Below are positions 18,601 to 26,146 of a stretch of DNA of 58,301 bases, piece after piece. Position numbers and translations under genes: made by a program. The notes below the pieces were generated by a model. The model did no database searches. It was not told the DNA's origin and worked only from the letters and a program-made list of their open reading frames with translations. Positions within the stretch are counted from its first letter, which is position 1. Every line of letters begins with the position of its first letter. This stretch comes from Xanthobacteraceae bacterium (GTDB lineage Bacteria > Pseudomonadota > Alphaproteobacteria > Rhizobiales > Xanthobacteraceae). The stretch lies in NCBI GenBank assembly GCA_031291475.1, contig JARLIY010000082.1, forward strand, positions 1 through 58,301. Direction: 5' to 3'.

Positions 18601-21246
18601 CGGCCCCAGATCGGCGACGAGCGGCCGCCGGGGCACATCTTTATACTGCGCGCGGACCTGATCACGCCGGAGGCGCGGGCCCTTCTCGTGTCCGTCGCGC
18701 GTGTCGTGCTGGTGGGAGAGCGCGGTAGTCTCGCCGATCAGCTCGAGCGCACGCCTGAGGCCAAGCCCTCGCCTCGGGCCGTGGCAAGGCGAACCGCGCC
18801 CGCTTCCGGGCTTCAGGTGCTGCGCCCTGCGCCCGGCGTGGAGTATTTCAACGGGCTGGGTGGCTTCGCCGAAGACGGACGCGAATATGTGACGATCCTG
18901 GGCCCGGGCCAATCGACTCCGGCCCCATGGATCAACGTCATCGCCAATCCCGGCTTCGGCTTCCAGGTTTCCGCGGAGGGCGGCGGTTACGCCTGGTCCG
19001 TGAATAGCCGGGAGCATCAGCTGACGCCGTGGTCCAACGACCCGGTGACCGACCGGCCCGGCCAGGCCTTCTACCTCAGGGACGAGGAAACGGGGAATGT
19101 CTGGAGCCCGACGGCGTTGCCGATCCGAGACGAGACGGCCGCCTATGTGGCGCGGCATGGATGGGGCTACAGCCGATTCGAGCATACCTCGCACGGCGTC
19201 GCCGGGGAGCTGCTGGAATATGTGGCGCTCGCCGATCCGATAAAGATCTCGCGGCTGACGCTGCGCAACACCTCACGCCGCACCAGACGGCTCTCCGTGA
19301 CGGCCTATGTGGAATGGGTTCTCGGCACCTCCCGCGGAGCGGCGGCGCCGTTCGTAACCACGCGCATCGATCCGGGCAGCGGGGCGATGCTTGCGAACAA
19401 TCTGTGGAACCCGGCCTTTGGAGAACGCGTCGCCTTCGCGGACCTGGCCGGGCGCCAAACGAGTTGGACCGGCGACCGACGCGAGTTCATCGGCCGCAAC
19501 GGCGCGCTCGCCTTGCCATCGGGCCTCGCCCACGGGGCGGTGCTCTCGGGTCGGGTCGGTTCCGGACTCGACCCCTGCGCCGCGCTCCAGACTACGGTCG
19601 AGATCGCGCCGAATGGCGTCGCCGAGATCGTTTTCTTCCTCGGCGATGCTCCCAATGAAACCGAGGCGCGCTCGCTGATCGCCAGTTACCGCAGGGCCGA
19701 CCTGGACGCCGTTCTTTCGGAAGTGCGCCGCTTCTGGAACGAGATCGTCGGAACGGTTCAGGTGAAGACGCCCGACCGGTCGATGGACATCATGCTCAAC
19801 GGCTGGCTCACCTACCAGACCCTCGCGTGCCGTGTCTGGGCTCGGGCGGCGTTCTACCAGGCGAACGGTGCCTACGGCTTCCGCGACCAGCTGCAGGACT
19901 GCATGGCCCTGGCCACGATCCGTCCGTCGATTACCCGGGAGCACCTCGTCAGAGCGGCCAGTCGCCAGTTCGTCGAAGGCGATGTCCAGCACTGGTGGCT
20001 GCCGCACTCAGGCCAGGGGGTGCGCACGCGGATTTCGGACGATCGCGTGTGGCTGGCCTATGCCACGGCGCACTACGTGAAGGTCACCAGTGACGCCGCC
20101 GTGCTCGACGAGACGGCGTCTTTCCTGACTGGCCAGGCACTCGAGCCGGGCGAGAGCGACAGCTTCTTCGAGCCGGCCGTCGCCGACGAAGACGGCAGTC
20201 TCTATGAGCACTGCGCCCGTGCCCTGGACACCAGCCTGGCGCTGGGCAGCCACGGCCTTCCGCTGATCGGTGGCGGCGATTGGAACGACGGCATGAACCG
20301 GGTTGGCGAGGGCGGCGAGGGCGAGAGCGTGTGGCTGGGCTGGTTGCTGCACGCCGCGCTCGACGCCTTCGCGGAGATCGCCGACACGCGCGGCGATCAG
20401 GTGCACGCCGCGAAATGGCGGGCGCACATGCAGGTGCTCAGCAGCGCCTTCGAGCATCAGGCATGGGACGGCCAATGGTACCGACGCGGCTGGTTCGACG
20501 ACGGCTCGCCGCTCGGCTCGGCAACGAACGAGGAGTGCCGCATCGATTCCATCGCCCAGTCTTGGGCGGTGATCTCGGGGGCCGCGCGACCCGATCGCGC
20601 GGCCCAGGCCATGGCGGCCGTCGAGCGCGAGCTGATCCTGCCCCATGATGGCTTGGCGTTGCTGTTCACTCCGCCTTTTGATCGTTCCGCCCTCGACCCC
20701 GGCTACATAAAGGGGTACCCGCCTGGCGTGCGCGAGAATGGGGGGCAGTACAACCATGCCGCCCTGTGGTCCGTGATGGCCTTCGCCGAGCTCGGGGAGG
20801 GCGACAAGGCGGCGGCGCTTTTCTGGATGCTCAATCCGATCAACCGCGCGCGCACTCGCAGCGACTTACACCGCTACAAGGTGGAGCCCTACGTGGTCGC
20901 GGCCGATGTCTACGCCGCTCCAGCCCAAGTCGGGCGCGGCGGTTGGACTTGGTACACGGGCTCAGCGGGCTGGATGCAACGCGCCGGCGTCGAGAGCATC
21001 CTTGGACTTCGCATCGAGGGTGGCGCCCTGTGTCTCGAGCCTTGCATTCCCAGGTCATGGCCCCGTTTCGAGATAATGCTCCGACACGGCGCCTCGCGGT
21101 ATGAGATCGTTGTCGAGAACCCACAGGGCGTGCAGCGCGGCGTCGCCGCCGCCGAGCTCAATGGCGCGACGATCACCGTGCGGCCGCTCTCGGTCCCGCT
21201 CAAGGACGACGGCGCCGTCCATCGCCTTCAGGTTCGCCTCGGCTGA
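12658..21246 (+). CDS. ndvB: Cyclic beta-1,2-glucan synthase
   Basis: This 2862-residue membrane enzyme polymerises UDP-glucose into beta-1,2-glucan and cyclises it in the inner membrane; the product goes to the periplasm for osmoadaptation and host interaction. Hydrophobic helices lie near 430-480. The GT84 domain follows with YVVTLDADTRLPRETIG (about 638-655), then four or more membrane helices (about 840-1010). The glycoamylase-like domain has YNARDLQFIYQYSNFGVPG (about 1413) and SFMTHHQGMT (about 1501). Two GH94-type beta-domains start near 1584 and 2075. The phosphorylase-like catalytic part has GAYGFRDQLQDCMAL (about 2402) and GGGDWNDGMNRVG (about 2537). Length matches Brucella Cgs and Sinorhizobium NdvB. 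A TTG at 12607 would extend it, but ATG 12658 fits better. Confidence 0.96.
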   Translation: MLVETDNSASRRRFLENGVLGSPLGRFWGAARPTPPWDDSAPIRAELFSVERLEEHARSLAAAQTVSPGELKGASLAKRLADNEAVLLAAYRDVAEATDAGTAITPAAEWLVDNIYVVEKQIREVRADLPPGYYRQLPKLAGGPFVGYPRVFGVAWSFVAHTDSLFDPEVLRRYLRAYQEVQPLTIGELWAVAITLRIVLVENIRRIAKRVVDSRAGRRAADELADRLLGAGDRMAEQPETVLPLHPQTAFPGAFLVQLVHRLRDQHPGIAPALAWLDEQLATQGTNADAVVRDEHHRQVAGSITVRNIITSMRLISDVDWTELFERVSLVDEVFKAGSAFEEMDFPTRNLYRSAVEHLARGSDLTELEVAHAAVATARRELQANADGNEARLADPGYYLIACGRDSFEAAIGFKAPPKAWSGRLYRALGIGGYISAGAIVAAGLLAIPLSVAALRGMELRWLLLLGVLGLVPAIDAAVALVDHVVTRGFRATLLPALELRGGIPAGLRTLVAVPMLLTSLKDIEEQIERLEIHYLASQGGDLHFALLSDWCDAPSEHVDGDDALLATAKAGIASLNKRHGPTLSGDRFLLLHRRRVWNRGEGCWIGWERKRGKLRELNRLLRGASDTTFLKPPAVPENVRYVVTLDADTRLPRETIGRLIAKMAHPLNRPRLDATLGRVVEGYAVLQPRVTPALPVGREGSLFLRVFSSASGIDPYAAAVSDVYQDLFGEGSYTGKGIYDVDAFEAALAGRVPDSTLLSHDLFEGIFARAGLVSDVEVVEDFPARYDVAVLRHHRWARGDWQLLPWIVGRGPSGAARRSPVPAIGRWKMLDNLRRSLSPPSVVLALIAGWAMPFGDATVWTAFILSTIVLPPLIPVIARIAPQRPGVTLRSHFRALRAEFDLGLVQSGLMIVFLAHQAWLMSDAIIRTLVRLTVTRRHLLEWVPAAHAASSQRPSVWHSYRRMSGAVVIGAAAIAVAWFSGWGTWPLASAFAVAWFASPAVAYWASMSPRIGARRPLAEADAHALRLIARQTWRFFETFVTAADHMLPPDNFQEIPDPVVAHRTSPTNIGLYLLSAASARDLGWIGTLDATERLEATLSTMAGMARYRGHFYNWYDTRDLRPLDPQYVSSVDSGNLAGHLIAVANACRDWRSLPLAERRRLEGVADALDLARDEARRLRHTRQSRSVTWMRFDDEFARLASGLRQASAEGVSAEQQLADLGEQAAILVDTTREIAIEEDHRAGTDLEFWTEAIRACIESHRRDLDSRLAAPLQARLKSLEDVARSMALSMEFDFLLDPDRLLLSIGYQVPKGVLDPSCYDLLASEARLASFMAIAKGDAPARHWFRLSHAVIPVGNGAALISWSGSMFEYLMPSLIMRAPTESLVEQTNRLIVRRQIEYGATLKTPWGVSESAYNARDLQFIYQYSNFGVPGLGLKRGLADNAVVAPYATALASMVEPQAAARNFELLDAIGARGRYGFYEALDFTPGRVPNGERVAVVRSFMTHHQGMTITAIADALLDGVMRDRFHAEPIIRATALLLQERVTRDVTAMPPSVSETTSNTRTREVASARRSASPWSAAPAIQLLSNGRYTVMLTAAGSGYSKWRDLAVTRWREDATCDDWGSYVLLRDIATDEVWSATCQPIGAELDAYEVTFNEERAEFVHLSGWLVTTLEVLVSAEDDAEVRRVTVSNFGDEPREIEVTSYAELVLGPQADDVAHPAFAKLFVETEHLAGLGAILATRRRRAPTEPQVWAAHLAVVGRQAGGGREFETDRARFLGRGGGIRAPTAAINGRPLSGATGTVLDPIFALRRRVRIAPGAMARVDFWTMVASSRESVLDLIDKHHDAGAFERAAALAWTQAQVQLYHLGIDRSAAEQYQRLAGHVIHVTPMLRPPSDAIGSGSGGQPDLWSLGISGDLPIILVRISDIDQLNVAREALQAVEYWRMKRLAVDLVILNERDTSYVQDLQIALETLVRATQSRPQIGDERPPGHIFILRADLITPEARALLVSVARVVLVGERGSLADQLERTPEAKPSPRAVARRTAPASGLQVLRPAPGVEYFNGLGGFAEDGREYVTILGPGQSTPAPWINVIANPGFGFQVSAEGGGYAWSVNSREHQLTPWSNDPVTDRPGQAFYLRDEETGNVWSPTALPIRDETAAYVARHGWGYSRFEHTSHGVAGELLEYVALADPIKISRLTLRNTSRRTRRLSVTAYVEWVLGTSRGAAAPFVTTRIDPGSGAMLANNLWNPAFGERVAFADLAGRQTSWTGDRREFIGRNGALALPSGLAHGAVLSGRVGSGLDPCAALQTTVEIAPNGVAEIVFFLGDAPNETEARSLIASYRRADLDAVLSEVRRFWNEIVGTVQVKTPDRSMDIMLNGWLTYQTLACRVWARAAFYQANGAYGFRDQLQDCMALATIRPSITREHLVRAASRQFVEGDVQHWWLPHSGQGVRTRISDDRVWLAYATAHYVKVTSDAAVLDETASFLTGQALEPGESDSFFEPAVADEDGSLYEHCARALDTSLALGSHGLPLIGGGDWNDGMNRVGEGGEGESVWLGWLLHAALDAFAEIADTRGDQVHAAKWRAHMQVLSSAFEHQAWDGQWYRRGWFDDGSPLGSATNEECRIDSIAQSWAVISGAARPDRAAQAMAAVERELILPHDGLALLFTPPFDRSALDPGYIKGYPPGVRENGGQYNHAALWSVMAFAELGEGDKAAALFWMLNPINRARTRSDLHRYKVEPYVVAADVYAAPAQVGRGGWTWYTGSAGWMQRAGVESILGLRIEGGALCLEPCIPRSWPRFEIMLRHGASRYEIVVENPQGVQRGVAAAELNGATITVRPLSVPLKDDGAVHRLQVRLG

Positions 21247-21443
21247 TCCGGGCGGATCGGAAGCGGTTCTGCGACGTCCATAGATTTGGGATGTGAGGTT
21301 GGCCTTTGAATGGAGAAAGAGATGTGTTGCGACCGCGTTGCGACAGCAGGCCCCCGTCGATAGGGCCGATGCTTAAGAATTTGACGCCAAAAATGAAATC
21401 CAACCGCCAATAGGAAAGTCCTTGTACTCTTGATCATCGTGCT

Positions 21444-21685
21444 TCCGGCGATGTTTTGCTGTTCGTCAATGGCTTCGGTGGGACGCCGACGCTGGAGCTC
21501 TATCTCATGTACAATGCGGCTAGGCGCATCTTGGAAAAGCGCGGGCCTACAATCAGCGATTGACTTGTCGGTTCCTACGTCACCTCACTCGAAATGGCCG
21601 GTGCTAAATAGCTGCGACGCGGTTCGACGCCAAACTTGCCGCATTCTGGGACGATCACGTGCACGCAGCCGCGCTAAGATGGTGA
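21444..21685 (+). pseudogene. dhaK: dhaK remnant (dihydroxyacetone kinase, C-terminal end)
   Basis: One frame reads GDVLLFVNGFGGTPTLELYL and MYNAARRILEKRG, then an in-frame TGA, then LVGSYVTSLEMAG. A second frame gives FDAKLAAFWDDHVHAAALRW and a stop. This order matches the C-terminal third of DhaK (VNNLGGTP, LVGNYTTSLDM, DDEMLALWDAPV). At least two stops and a frameshift make it non-functional, and the N-terminal two-thirds are absent. Sequence from 21247 to 21443 shows nothing else. Confidence 0.85.
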
Positions 21686-21734
21686 CGACGTGCTTCATAT
21701 GCGGAGCGGGACGTCTTCTTTGCGGAGTACGTGA

Positions 21735-22826
21735 ATGAGGGTCCTGACCGTCGGCGGCGCGATGATCGACACGATCGCGATCATCGACAGCGATCGCATC
21801 GAACGCATGACCATGCTGAATGCGGACTCTTCCTTCCTGCTACTGGAGGAAGGCCGCAAGACCGAAGCCGAAGAGGTTTCGACCCACCCTGGCGGCGGCG
21901 CGGTCAACGCCGCGGTCGCCATGGCGCGCCTCGGAATGGATGTTGCACTGCTGGCGAAGCTCGGAACCGATGCGCGGGCAGACGCAATCTTGGCGCGCCT
22001 TGCACAAGAGCGCATATCGAGCCGCTGGACGATGCGCGATGGTCGCACTCCCACGGGCGCTTCCGTCCTCATCGCCTCGCACGATCGCAACGCGGCGGTC
22101 TTTACTTTTCGGGGCGCGAACACCTTGCTCGAAATCAAGGACCTTGCCGACGACGCATTCGCCGTCGATGTTGTCTACATCGCCAATTTGAGCAACGAGT
22201 CGGCCGATTGCTTTCCGGCGATTGTCAGCCGCGCCAAAGCTCATGGCGCGCTGCTGGCGGCAAATCCCGGACCGCGCCAGCTTTCCGCCCGCAGTCAGGC
22301 GTTTCTCGAAAGTTTGGCCGCAATCGACATTTTAGCGTTGAATCGTACGGAGGCCGATCTTCTGGTGCCGAGCCTGGTCGCGCGCTATGGCGAAGGCGGC
22401 CCGACTTTGGCGCTAGCGCCGGGGGAGGAGGCGCCGGCCTTGGTGGCGCGGGGTTTCGTTGGTGGCGGGTTTGAGATGGGCATTGCCGCATATTTTCGAG
22501 CACTGACGCGGCTCGGTCCCAAACACGTGGTCATCACGGACGGCGCGGGCGGCGCCTTTGTTGGATCCCCCCAGGAAATCCTCTTCGCCCCACCGCTCAA
22601 GTCGAAGGTCGTCGGCACGGCGGGCGCAGGAGACGCTTTCGCCGCGACCTTTACGGCTTATGTGGCGCTCGCCCGTCCTATCGAAGAAGCGCTATGGGCA
22701 GCGATAATTAATTCAGCGTCGGTGGTAGCATATATTGATACACAAACGGGCTTGTTGCGACGCCAGGAGCTCGATCGTTGCCTGGCCACGCCGCGGCAAT
22801 CAGCTATTCGCGGGTGGATAATATAA
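21735..22826 (+). CDS. PfkB-family carbohydrate kinase
   Basis: The 363-residue ribokinase-fold kinase transfers the ATP gamma-phosphate to a sugar or nucleoside. It has the substrate-side motif HPGGGAVNAAVAMARLG near residues 54-70, LNRTEADLLV near 205, and the catalytic anion hole GTAGAGDAFAATF near 295-307. An insertion near 220-245 (EGGPTLALAPGEEAPALV) lengthens it beyond the roughly 310 residues usual for ribokinases. It begins 49 bases after the dhaK remnant, so it may once have served a triose/sugar kinase operon. Its present substrate is unknown. Confidence 0.88.
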   Translation: MRVLTVGGAMIDTIAIIDSDRIERMTMLNADSSFLLLEEGRKTEAEEVSTHPGGGAVNAAVAMARLGMDVALLAKLGTDARADAILARLAQERISSRWTMRDGRTPTGASVLIASHDRNAAVFTFRGANTLLEIKDLADDAFAVDVVYIANLSNESADCFPAIVSRAKAHGALLAANPGPRQLSARSQAFLESLAAIDILALNRTEADLLVPSLVARYGEGGPTLALAPGEEAPALVARGFVGGGFEMGIAAYFRALTRLGPKHVVITDGAGGAFVGSPQEILFAPPLKSKVVGTAGAGDAFAATFTAYVALARPIEEALWAAIINSASVVAYIDTQTGLLRRQELDRCLATPRQSAIRGWII

Positions 22827-23078
22827 TGATCGAGGCTTTTCGCCCAATCCCGCTCTGACTAGGCGGACCGGGGCCAGGCCGGCAAAGGGATCGGTCATCG
22901 CGCATAGGTTCCACGATCGGCTAGTCCGAGTTTATGCGATCGTTGAAGTAGGGCGAGCGTGAGCTTCAATTGGCTTTTTTTGCTCCGGGCGCAACAAAAC
23001 CGGGCGCAACCAAAGATTTTTCGTCCTTGCTGCTCCCACCTCTTGCACAAATGGTGGTCGCTTCCCTTATCACCAATG

Positions 23079-23497
23079 CTCTATCGGCGGCGGCGTTGCA
23101 TCCTGCCAGTTGACGGTTTTTTCGAGTGGAAAGCGATTAAGGGGCAGAAAGCGAAACAGCCCTTCGCTATCGCCATGAAGGACGGCAAGCCGCTTGGGAT
23201 CGGCGGTATATGGGAGAATTGAAAGAACCGGCCTCGGGCGAGTGGATGCGAACGTTCGCCATCATCACCACGGACGCCAATGAACTGGTTGCCGAAATTC
23301 ATGATCGTATGCCGCTGATCCTTCATCCCGGCGATTATTCGCGTTGGCTCGGTGACGAAGCAGACCCTCGTGATTTGATGCGACCATTTCCGTCCGAGCC
23401 AATGCGGAAGTGGCCGATTTCAACCCGGGTCAACAAACCAGAAAATGACGATCCCTCGATTGTTGAGCCGGTAGCTGTGACGCCGTCTGTGGCGTAA
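23079..23497 (+). pseudogene. SRAP (YedK/HMCES) peptidase remnant
   Basis: The first frame carries YRRRRCILPVDGFFEWKAIK and LKDG-like KQPFAIAMKDGKPLGIGGIW, ending at a TGA (23219-23221). The next frame continues KEPASGEWMRTFAIITTDAN and ELVAEIHDRMPLILHPGDYS. Restoring one G at AATTGAAAG would rejoin them as WENWKEPAS. The N-terminal part with the catalytic Cys2 of SOS response-associated peptidases, which crosslinks abasic DNA, is missing. The gene is both truncated and frameshifted, so it cannot act. Confidence 0.85.
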
Positions 23498-23549
23498 GCT
23501 GAATCGCGGGCGAGGCCGCCCACTGAGGCGGCCCAATTGGGAGGAAAAG

Positions 23550-23660
23550 ATGGAATGGTTTAGCCAGAAAACATCAATAGCGGGCGTTCAAATTCCCAAT
23601 TGGGGAATCGTTCTGGGTGCCATTCTTGTAATCTTGCTCATCTATTCATCCATGCACTGA
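23550..23660 (+). CDS. 36-residue single-pass membrane peptide
   Basis: ATG 23550 follows GGGAGG by seven bases and opens a 36-codon ORF. Residues 18-34 are strongly hydrophobic (WGIVLGAILVILLIYSS), giving one transmembrane helix after a short polar N-terminus MEWFSQKTSIAGV. Similar tiny peptides with MEWF and an IPNW-like turn recur, as I recall, in Bradyrhizobium genomes. The good ribosome binding site and hydrophobic pattern support translation; the function is unknown. Confidence 0.6.
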   Translation: MEWFSQKTSIAGVQIPNWGIVLGAILVILLIYSSMH

Positions 23661-23782
23661 ACATTTAGCTTCATTCGGCCAATGGCTTTGGAACTCGGCG
23701 AGCATCCCCGAGGCTAAGGGACCGTTCCGCAGACCGACAACGGAAGGTGCGCCGCTCCGGCCCTTAACGGCGCTTCCGCTCT

Positions 23783-24262
23783 TTAGCAGCCGCAACCACG
23801 CACGTAATAGCCGGGTGCATATCCGTAATAGACGGGTGCGTAATAGACGGGAGCATATCCGTATGTGGGGGCGTATCCGGGTGCGTAGCCGTAGGAATAC
23901 GAATAGGAGCTAGGACCGTATGGAGAGTAGGAGGAAGCGGCCAAGGCACCGCCGACGACCGCTCCAGCCGCAAAACCACCGTAGCCGCCATAATCCGCAT
24001 ATCCATAGCCGCCGTAGCCGCCGTAGCCGCCGTAACCGCCGTAGCCGCCGTAACCGTAGCCTCTGGCGTAACCGTAGCCTCTGGCGTAACCAACTCTGTA
24101 TCCGCCGTAGCCTCTGGCGTAACCAACTCTGTATCCACCGTAGCCGCCGCCTCTGTATCCGCCGCCAACAAACCCGTGGCCGCCGCGAGCATCAGCGCCG
24201 GTCGTGATCGTGGCCGTACCGAGGACTAAGGCTGCGGCAAGCGCAAGAAATTTTCCCCGCAT
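23783..24262 (-). CDS. Secreted Gly/Tyr-rich low-complexity protein
   Basis: The 159-residue product has a signal peptide (MRGKFLALAAALVLGTATIT, cleavage probably after GADA) and then a body made of GGYRVGYARGYGG-like and GYGGYGG repeats. A short hydrophobic AAGAVVGGALAASS follows, then a Tyr/Pro/Ala tail with PVYY and GYAPGY repeats ending in RGCGC. AAGGAG stands nine bases before the ATG at 24262, whereas the ATG at 24271 is only one base from it, so 24262 is preferred. Proteins of this build are thought to be surface or matrix-associated. No enzyme motif is present. Confidence 0.8.
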   Translation of the reverse strand: MRGKFLALAAALVLGTATITTGADARGGHGFVGGGYRGGGYGGYRVGYARGYGGYRVGYARGYGYARGYGYGGYGGYGGYGGYGGYGYADYGGYGGFAAGAVVGGALAASSYSPYGPSSYSYSYGYAPGYAPTYGYAPVYYAPVYYGYAPGYYVRGCGC

Positions 24263-24930
24263 CGTAGTCATCTCCTTTTGTTGCCCTTGGGACCTTTGTA
24301 GCACCATGCCCTCGCACAGGCGTGCCTGTAACGCTGGTTCGGTTAACGACCACGCTGCGCCAAATGCACTAAGTGCGGCCACAAGGGCGCTACGATTCAA
24401 AGAGCCGGTTGCGGCGGAGACGACATCGGATTCCTGCCGTCCCTCCGCCAACGCCGCTAAATGATGAGGCTCCCAAACTGGAGCAAAATTGACCCTATGC
24501 GAGGCGGAAATGGTGGGCAATCTCCGAAAGCATTTGAGCAATGCTTAGAGAAAGATGGCCACCGTTTAGTGACGTATCCAGTGAAGTCGCCAGAGCGGTC
24601 AAAGAAACTATCCAAAGAAATCCTCGCATTGGGCCATGATCGGGTGAAAATACTAAAAGTCTGTTGGGGCCGCATTCTGCGAATTATGAAAAAGGCTTCA
24701 CCAACATCGGATCGGAGTAGGTGCCTAGGAGCTGTTGCGGTTCGACCTTAGCCACCGGCTTTAGGCGCCTTGGCGGTTTTACAAACAGAGAAAAAAAGTT
24801 GGGTAATACGTGAATTCGGTATCAAGCGGTTTGTAGAACGGACTCAGCAAAATCAAACGGCTCCTCCAAAGACCGTGAGTTTACCGTTGAATTATCTCCA
24901 AGTTTAGCGGCGACTTAGCAGGTGCGCAGG
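24263..24930. other. Gene-free stretch
   Basis: Weak overlapping ORFs occur on both strands between 24457 and 24751 but none resembles a known family or has a clear ribosome binding site. No terminator with a U-run could be found. The 5' side carries the leader of the Gly/Tyr-rich gene. Confidence 0.45.
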
Positions 24931-25434
24931 CTATTGTAAGACTTCAAGTTTGACCTTTGCGATACCCCGTTCGGTCATTCCTAGGGTTTCGGCCGCTGTA
25001 TATGACACGTCGACGATTCGTCCGGAAACGAACGGACCACGGTCATTAATCCGAACTGTCACGGAGTGCCCATTCGCAGCGTTCGTGATACGCACCCGTG
25101 TGCCGAATGGCAGCGTAGGGTGCGCGGCGGTCATTTTGTGTCCGTCAAATTTCTCGCCACTCGCGGTCTGTGACCCTTCGGTATAGAAGCTGGCCATTCC
25201 ATACATCTCACCGGGTGCTCCGCCTGAGCGTTTGTCAGTGGCTAACGAGGCACGCCCATTGGTCAAGAACGATGTGGTGCGGTTGGGCGGTTTCGCGGCG
25301 AGTGACGCGGTTTTGTTGGTTACAAGGGGGGATTGGGCACAGGCCGCAAGCGTTACCGCCGTCACAGCGATGAAAAAGAACTGAAAGGTTTTCCGACCGC
25401 CACACAAAGTTTGCCCACAGCTAAGTCGAACCAT
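24931..25434 (-). CDS. rlpA: RlpA-family lipoprotein (septal ring lytic transglycosylase type)
   Basis: RlpA proteins cleave or bind stem-less peptidoglycan at the septum and are anchored in the outer membrane. Here a signal sequence (KTFQFFFIAVTAVTLAAC) ends in a lipobox, LAAC. After a variable linker the double-psi beta-barrel domain occupies about residues 77-167. Its motifs are GMASFYTEGSQTASGEKFDG, MTAAHPTLPFGTRVRITN, and VRINDRGPFVSGRIVDVS. No SPOR domain follows, as in short RlpA forms. GGGGAG lies seven bases before the ATG at 25434; the upstream in-frame ATG at 25527 would spoil the signal peptide. Confidence 0.9.
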   Translation of the reverse strand: MVRLSCGQTLCGGRKTFQFFFIAVTAVTLAACAQSPLVTNKTASLAAKPPNRTTSFLTNGRASLATDKRSGGAPGEMYGMASFYTEGSQTASGEKFDGHKMTAAHPTLPFGTRVRITNAANGHSVTVRINDRGPFVSGRIVDVSYTAAETLGMTERGIAKVKLEVLQ

Positions 25435-25670
25435 GCTGCTGCTCCCCACCGACCCCCTATGCGATTGGTGAGGCGGGGCAGAAGCGTGGCTAGATGAAAG
25501 CAAAATCCGGACGCTATCGATTTTCATTTAGGTGTGGCGATTTTGTCACAGCCGAGCCGTCCGTGGCAGCGTCAACCGGGGGCCTTCTGAGACGGCTCGT
25601 AACGTATTGAAATCACAACGGCGCAATTTTGGGCGCTTATCAGAACGCCGTTTGAATCGAAAGAATAAAT

Positions 25671-25722
25671 GGTTGGATTTTGATTCCGTCATTCGGAGGT
25701 TCTAATCCTCCCGCCCCAGCCA
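25671..25722 (+). pseudogene. 3' half of a tRNA-Gln gene (attachment-site-like)
   Basis: The sequence contains an anticodon loop TTTTGAT with anticodon TTG (Gln) between GGA and TCC. A complete T arm follows, GGAGG-TTCTAAT-CCTCC, and then CGCCCCAG and CCA at 25720-25722. The matching 5' acceptor strand TGGGGCG and the D arm are absent upstream, so only the 3' half is present. Such 3' halves are left when integrative elements recombine into tRNA genes. Position 57 of the T loop is a T where a purine is usual. Confidence 0.75.
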
Positions 25723-25745
25723 GCCAGTCTCGATCTTGGAGAATA

Positions 25746-26120
25746 TTATTTTTCGTCGAAGAAAAGCCCGGCAAATGTGGGCTTCTTGTGACCCGCTTTT
25801 CTCCGAAATTCCCAATTTCCATGAGGGCGCGGACGAACCTCGCCGAATTCTCTACGCAGTATTTGAAATATTCCCATTTTCCGGAGTCTCGGACTGGAGA
25901 CCGAAGAAATAAATTCCACTGCGTGAGTATCAATCCCGGCCTTCCTCCACCATGCGGCTTCATCGCCGCAACGGTGCACCTCGCGATGGTGTCCCCGGCA
26001 CAAAGGCACGGTGAACTCATCGCTGACCTTGCGCCCGAGTGCTCTGCTCTGGGCAAAGCGGAAATGGTAGGCACCCACGGGTCGTCGGCCGCAGATCAGG
26101 CAGTTGCGTCCGGCCTTCAT
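25746..26120 (-). pseudogene. HNH/DUF968-like zinc-binding protein fragment
   Basis: Residues 1-65 of this ORF carry CLICGRRPVGAYHFRFAQ, ALGRKVSDEFTVPLCRGHHR and EVHRCGDEAAWWRKAGID, the C-terminal half of a widespread rhizobial HNH-type protein. From about 25925 onward the frame no longer matches, and the usual N-terminus (ending CLICGRRPxDxHHLRFAQ after a basic leader) is missing. One expected His is Tyr (AYHF). It is therefore best treated as a decayed fragment beside the tRNA-Gln remnant. Confidence 0.6.
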
Positions 26121-26146
26121 CGACTAGTTTTCGAAACCTCCCGGAT

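Noticed and set aside
17272..19194. A 640-codon open frame opposite the glucan synthase gene
   Set aside because: It lies wholly within the synthase, has no motif, and reflects high GC at third positions.
23980..24160. Regular short repeats that could suggest a CRISPR array
   Set aside because: The period is a multiple of three, units are 6-30 bases with no unique spacers, and they encode GYGG and YARGYG repeats of a secreted protein.
24461..24751. 96-codon plus-strand ORF, with a 72-codon minus-strand rival
   Set aside because: Neither has a ribosome binding site or similarity, and they oppose each other.
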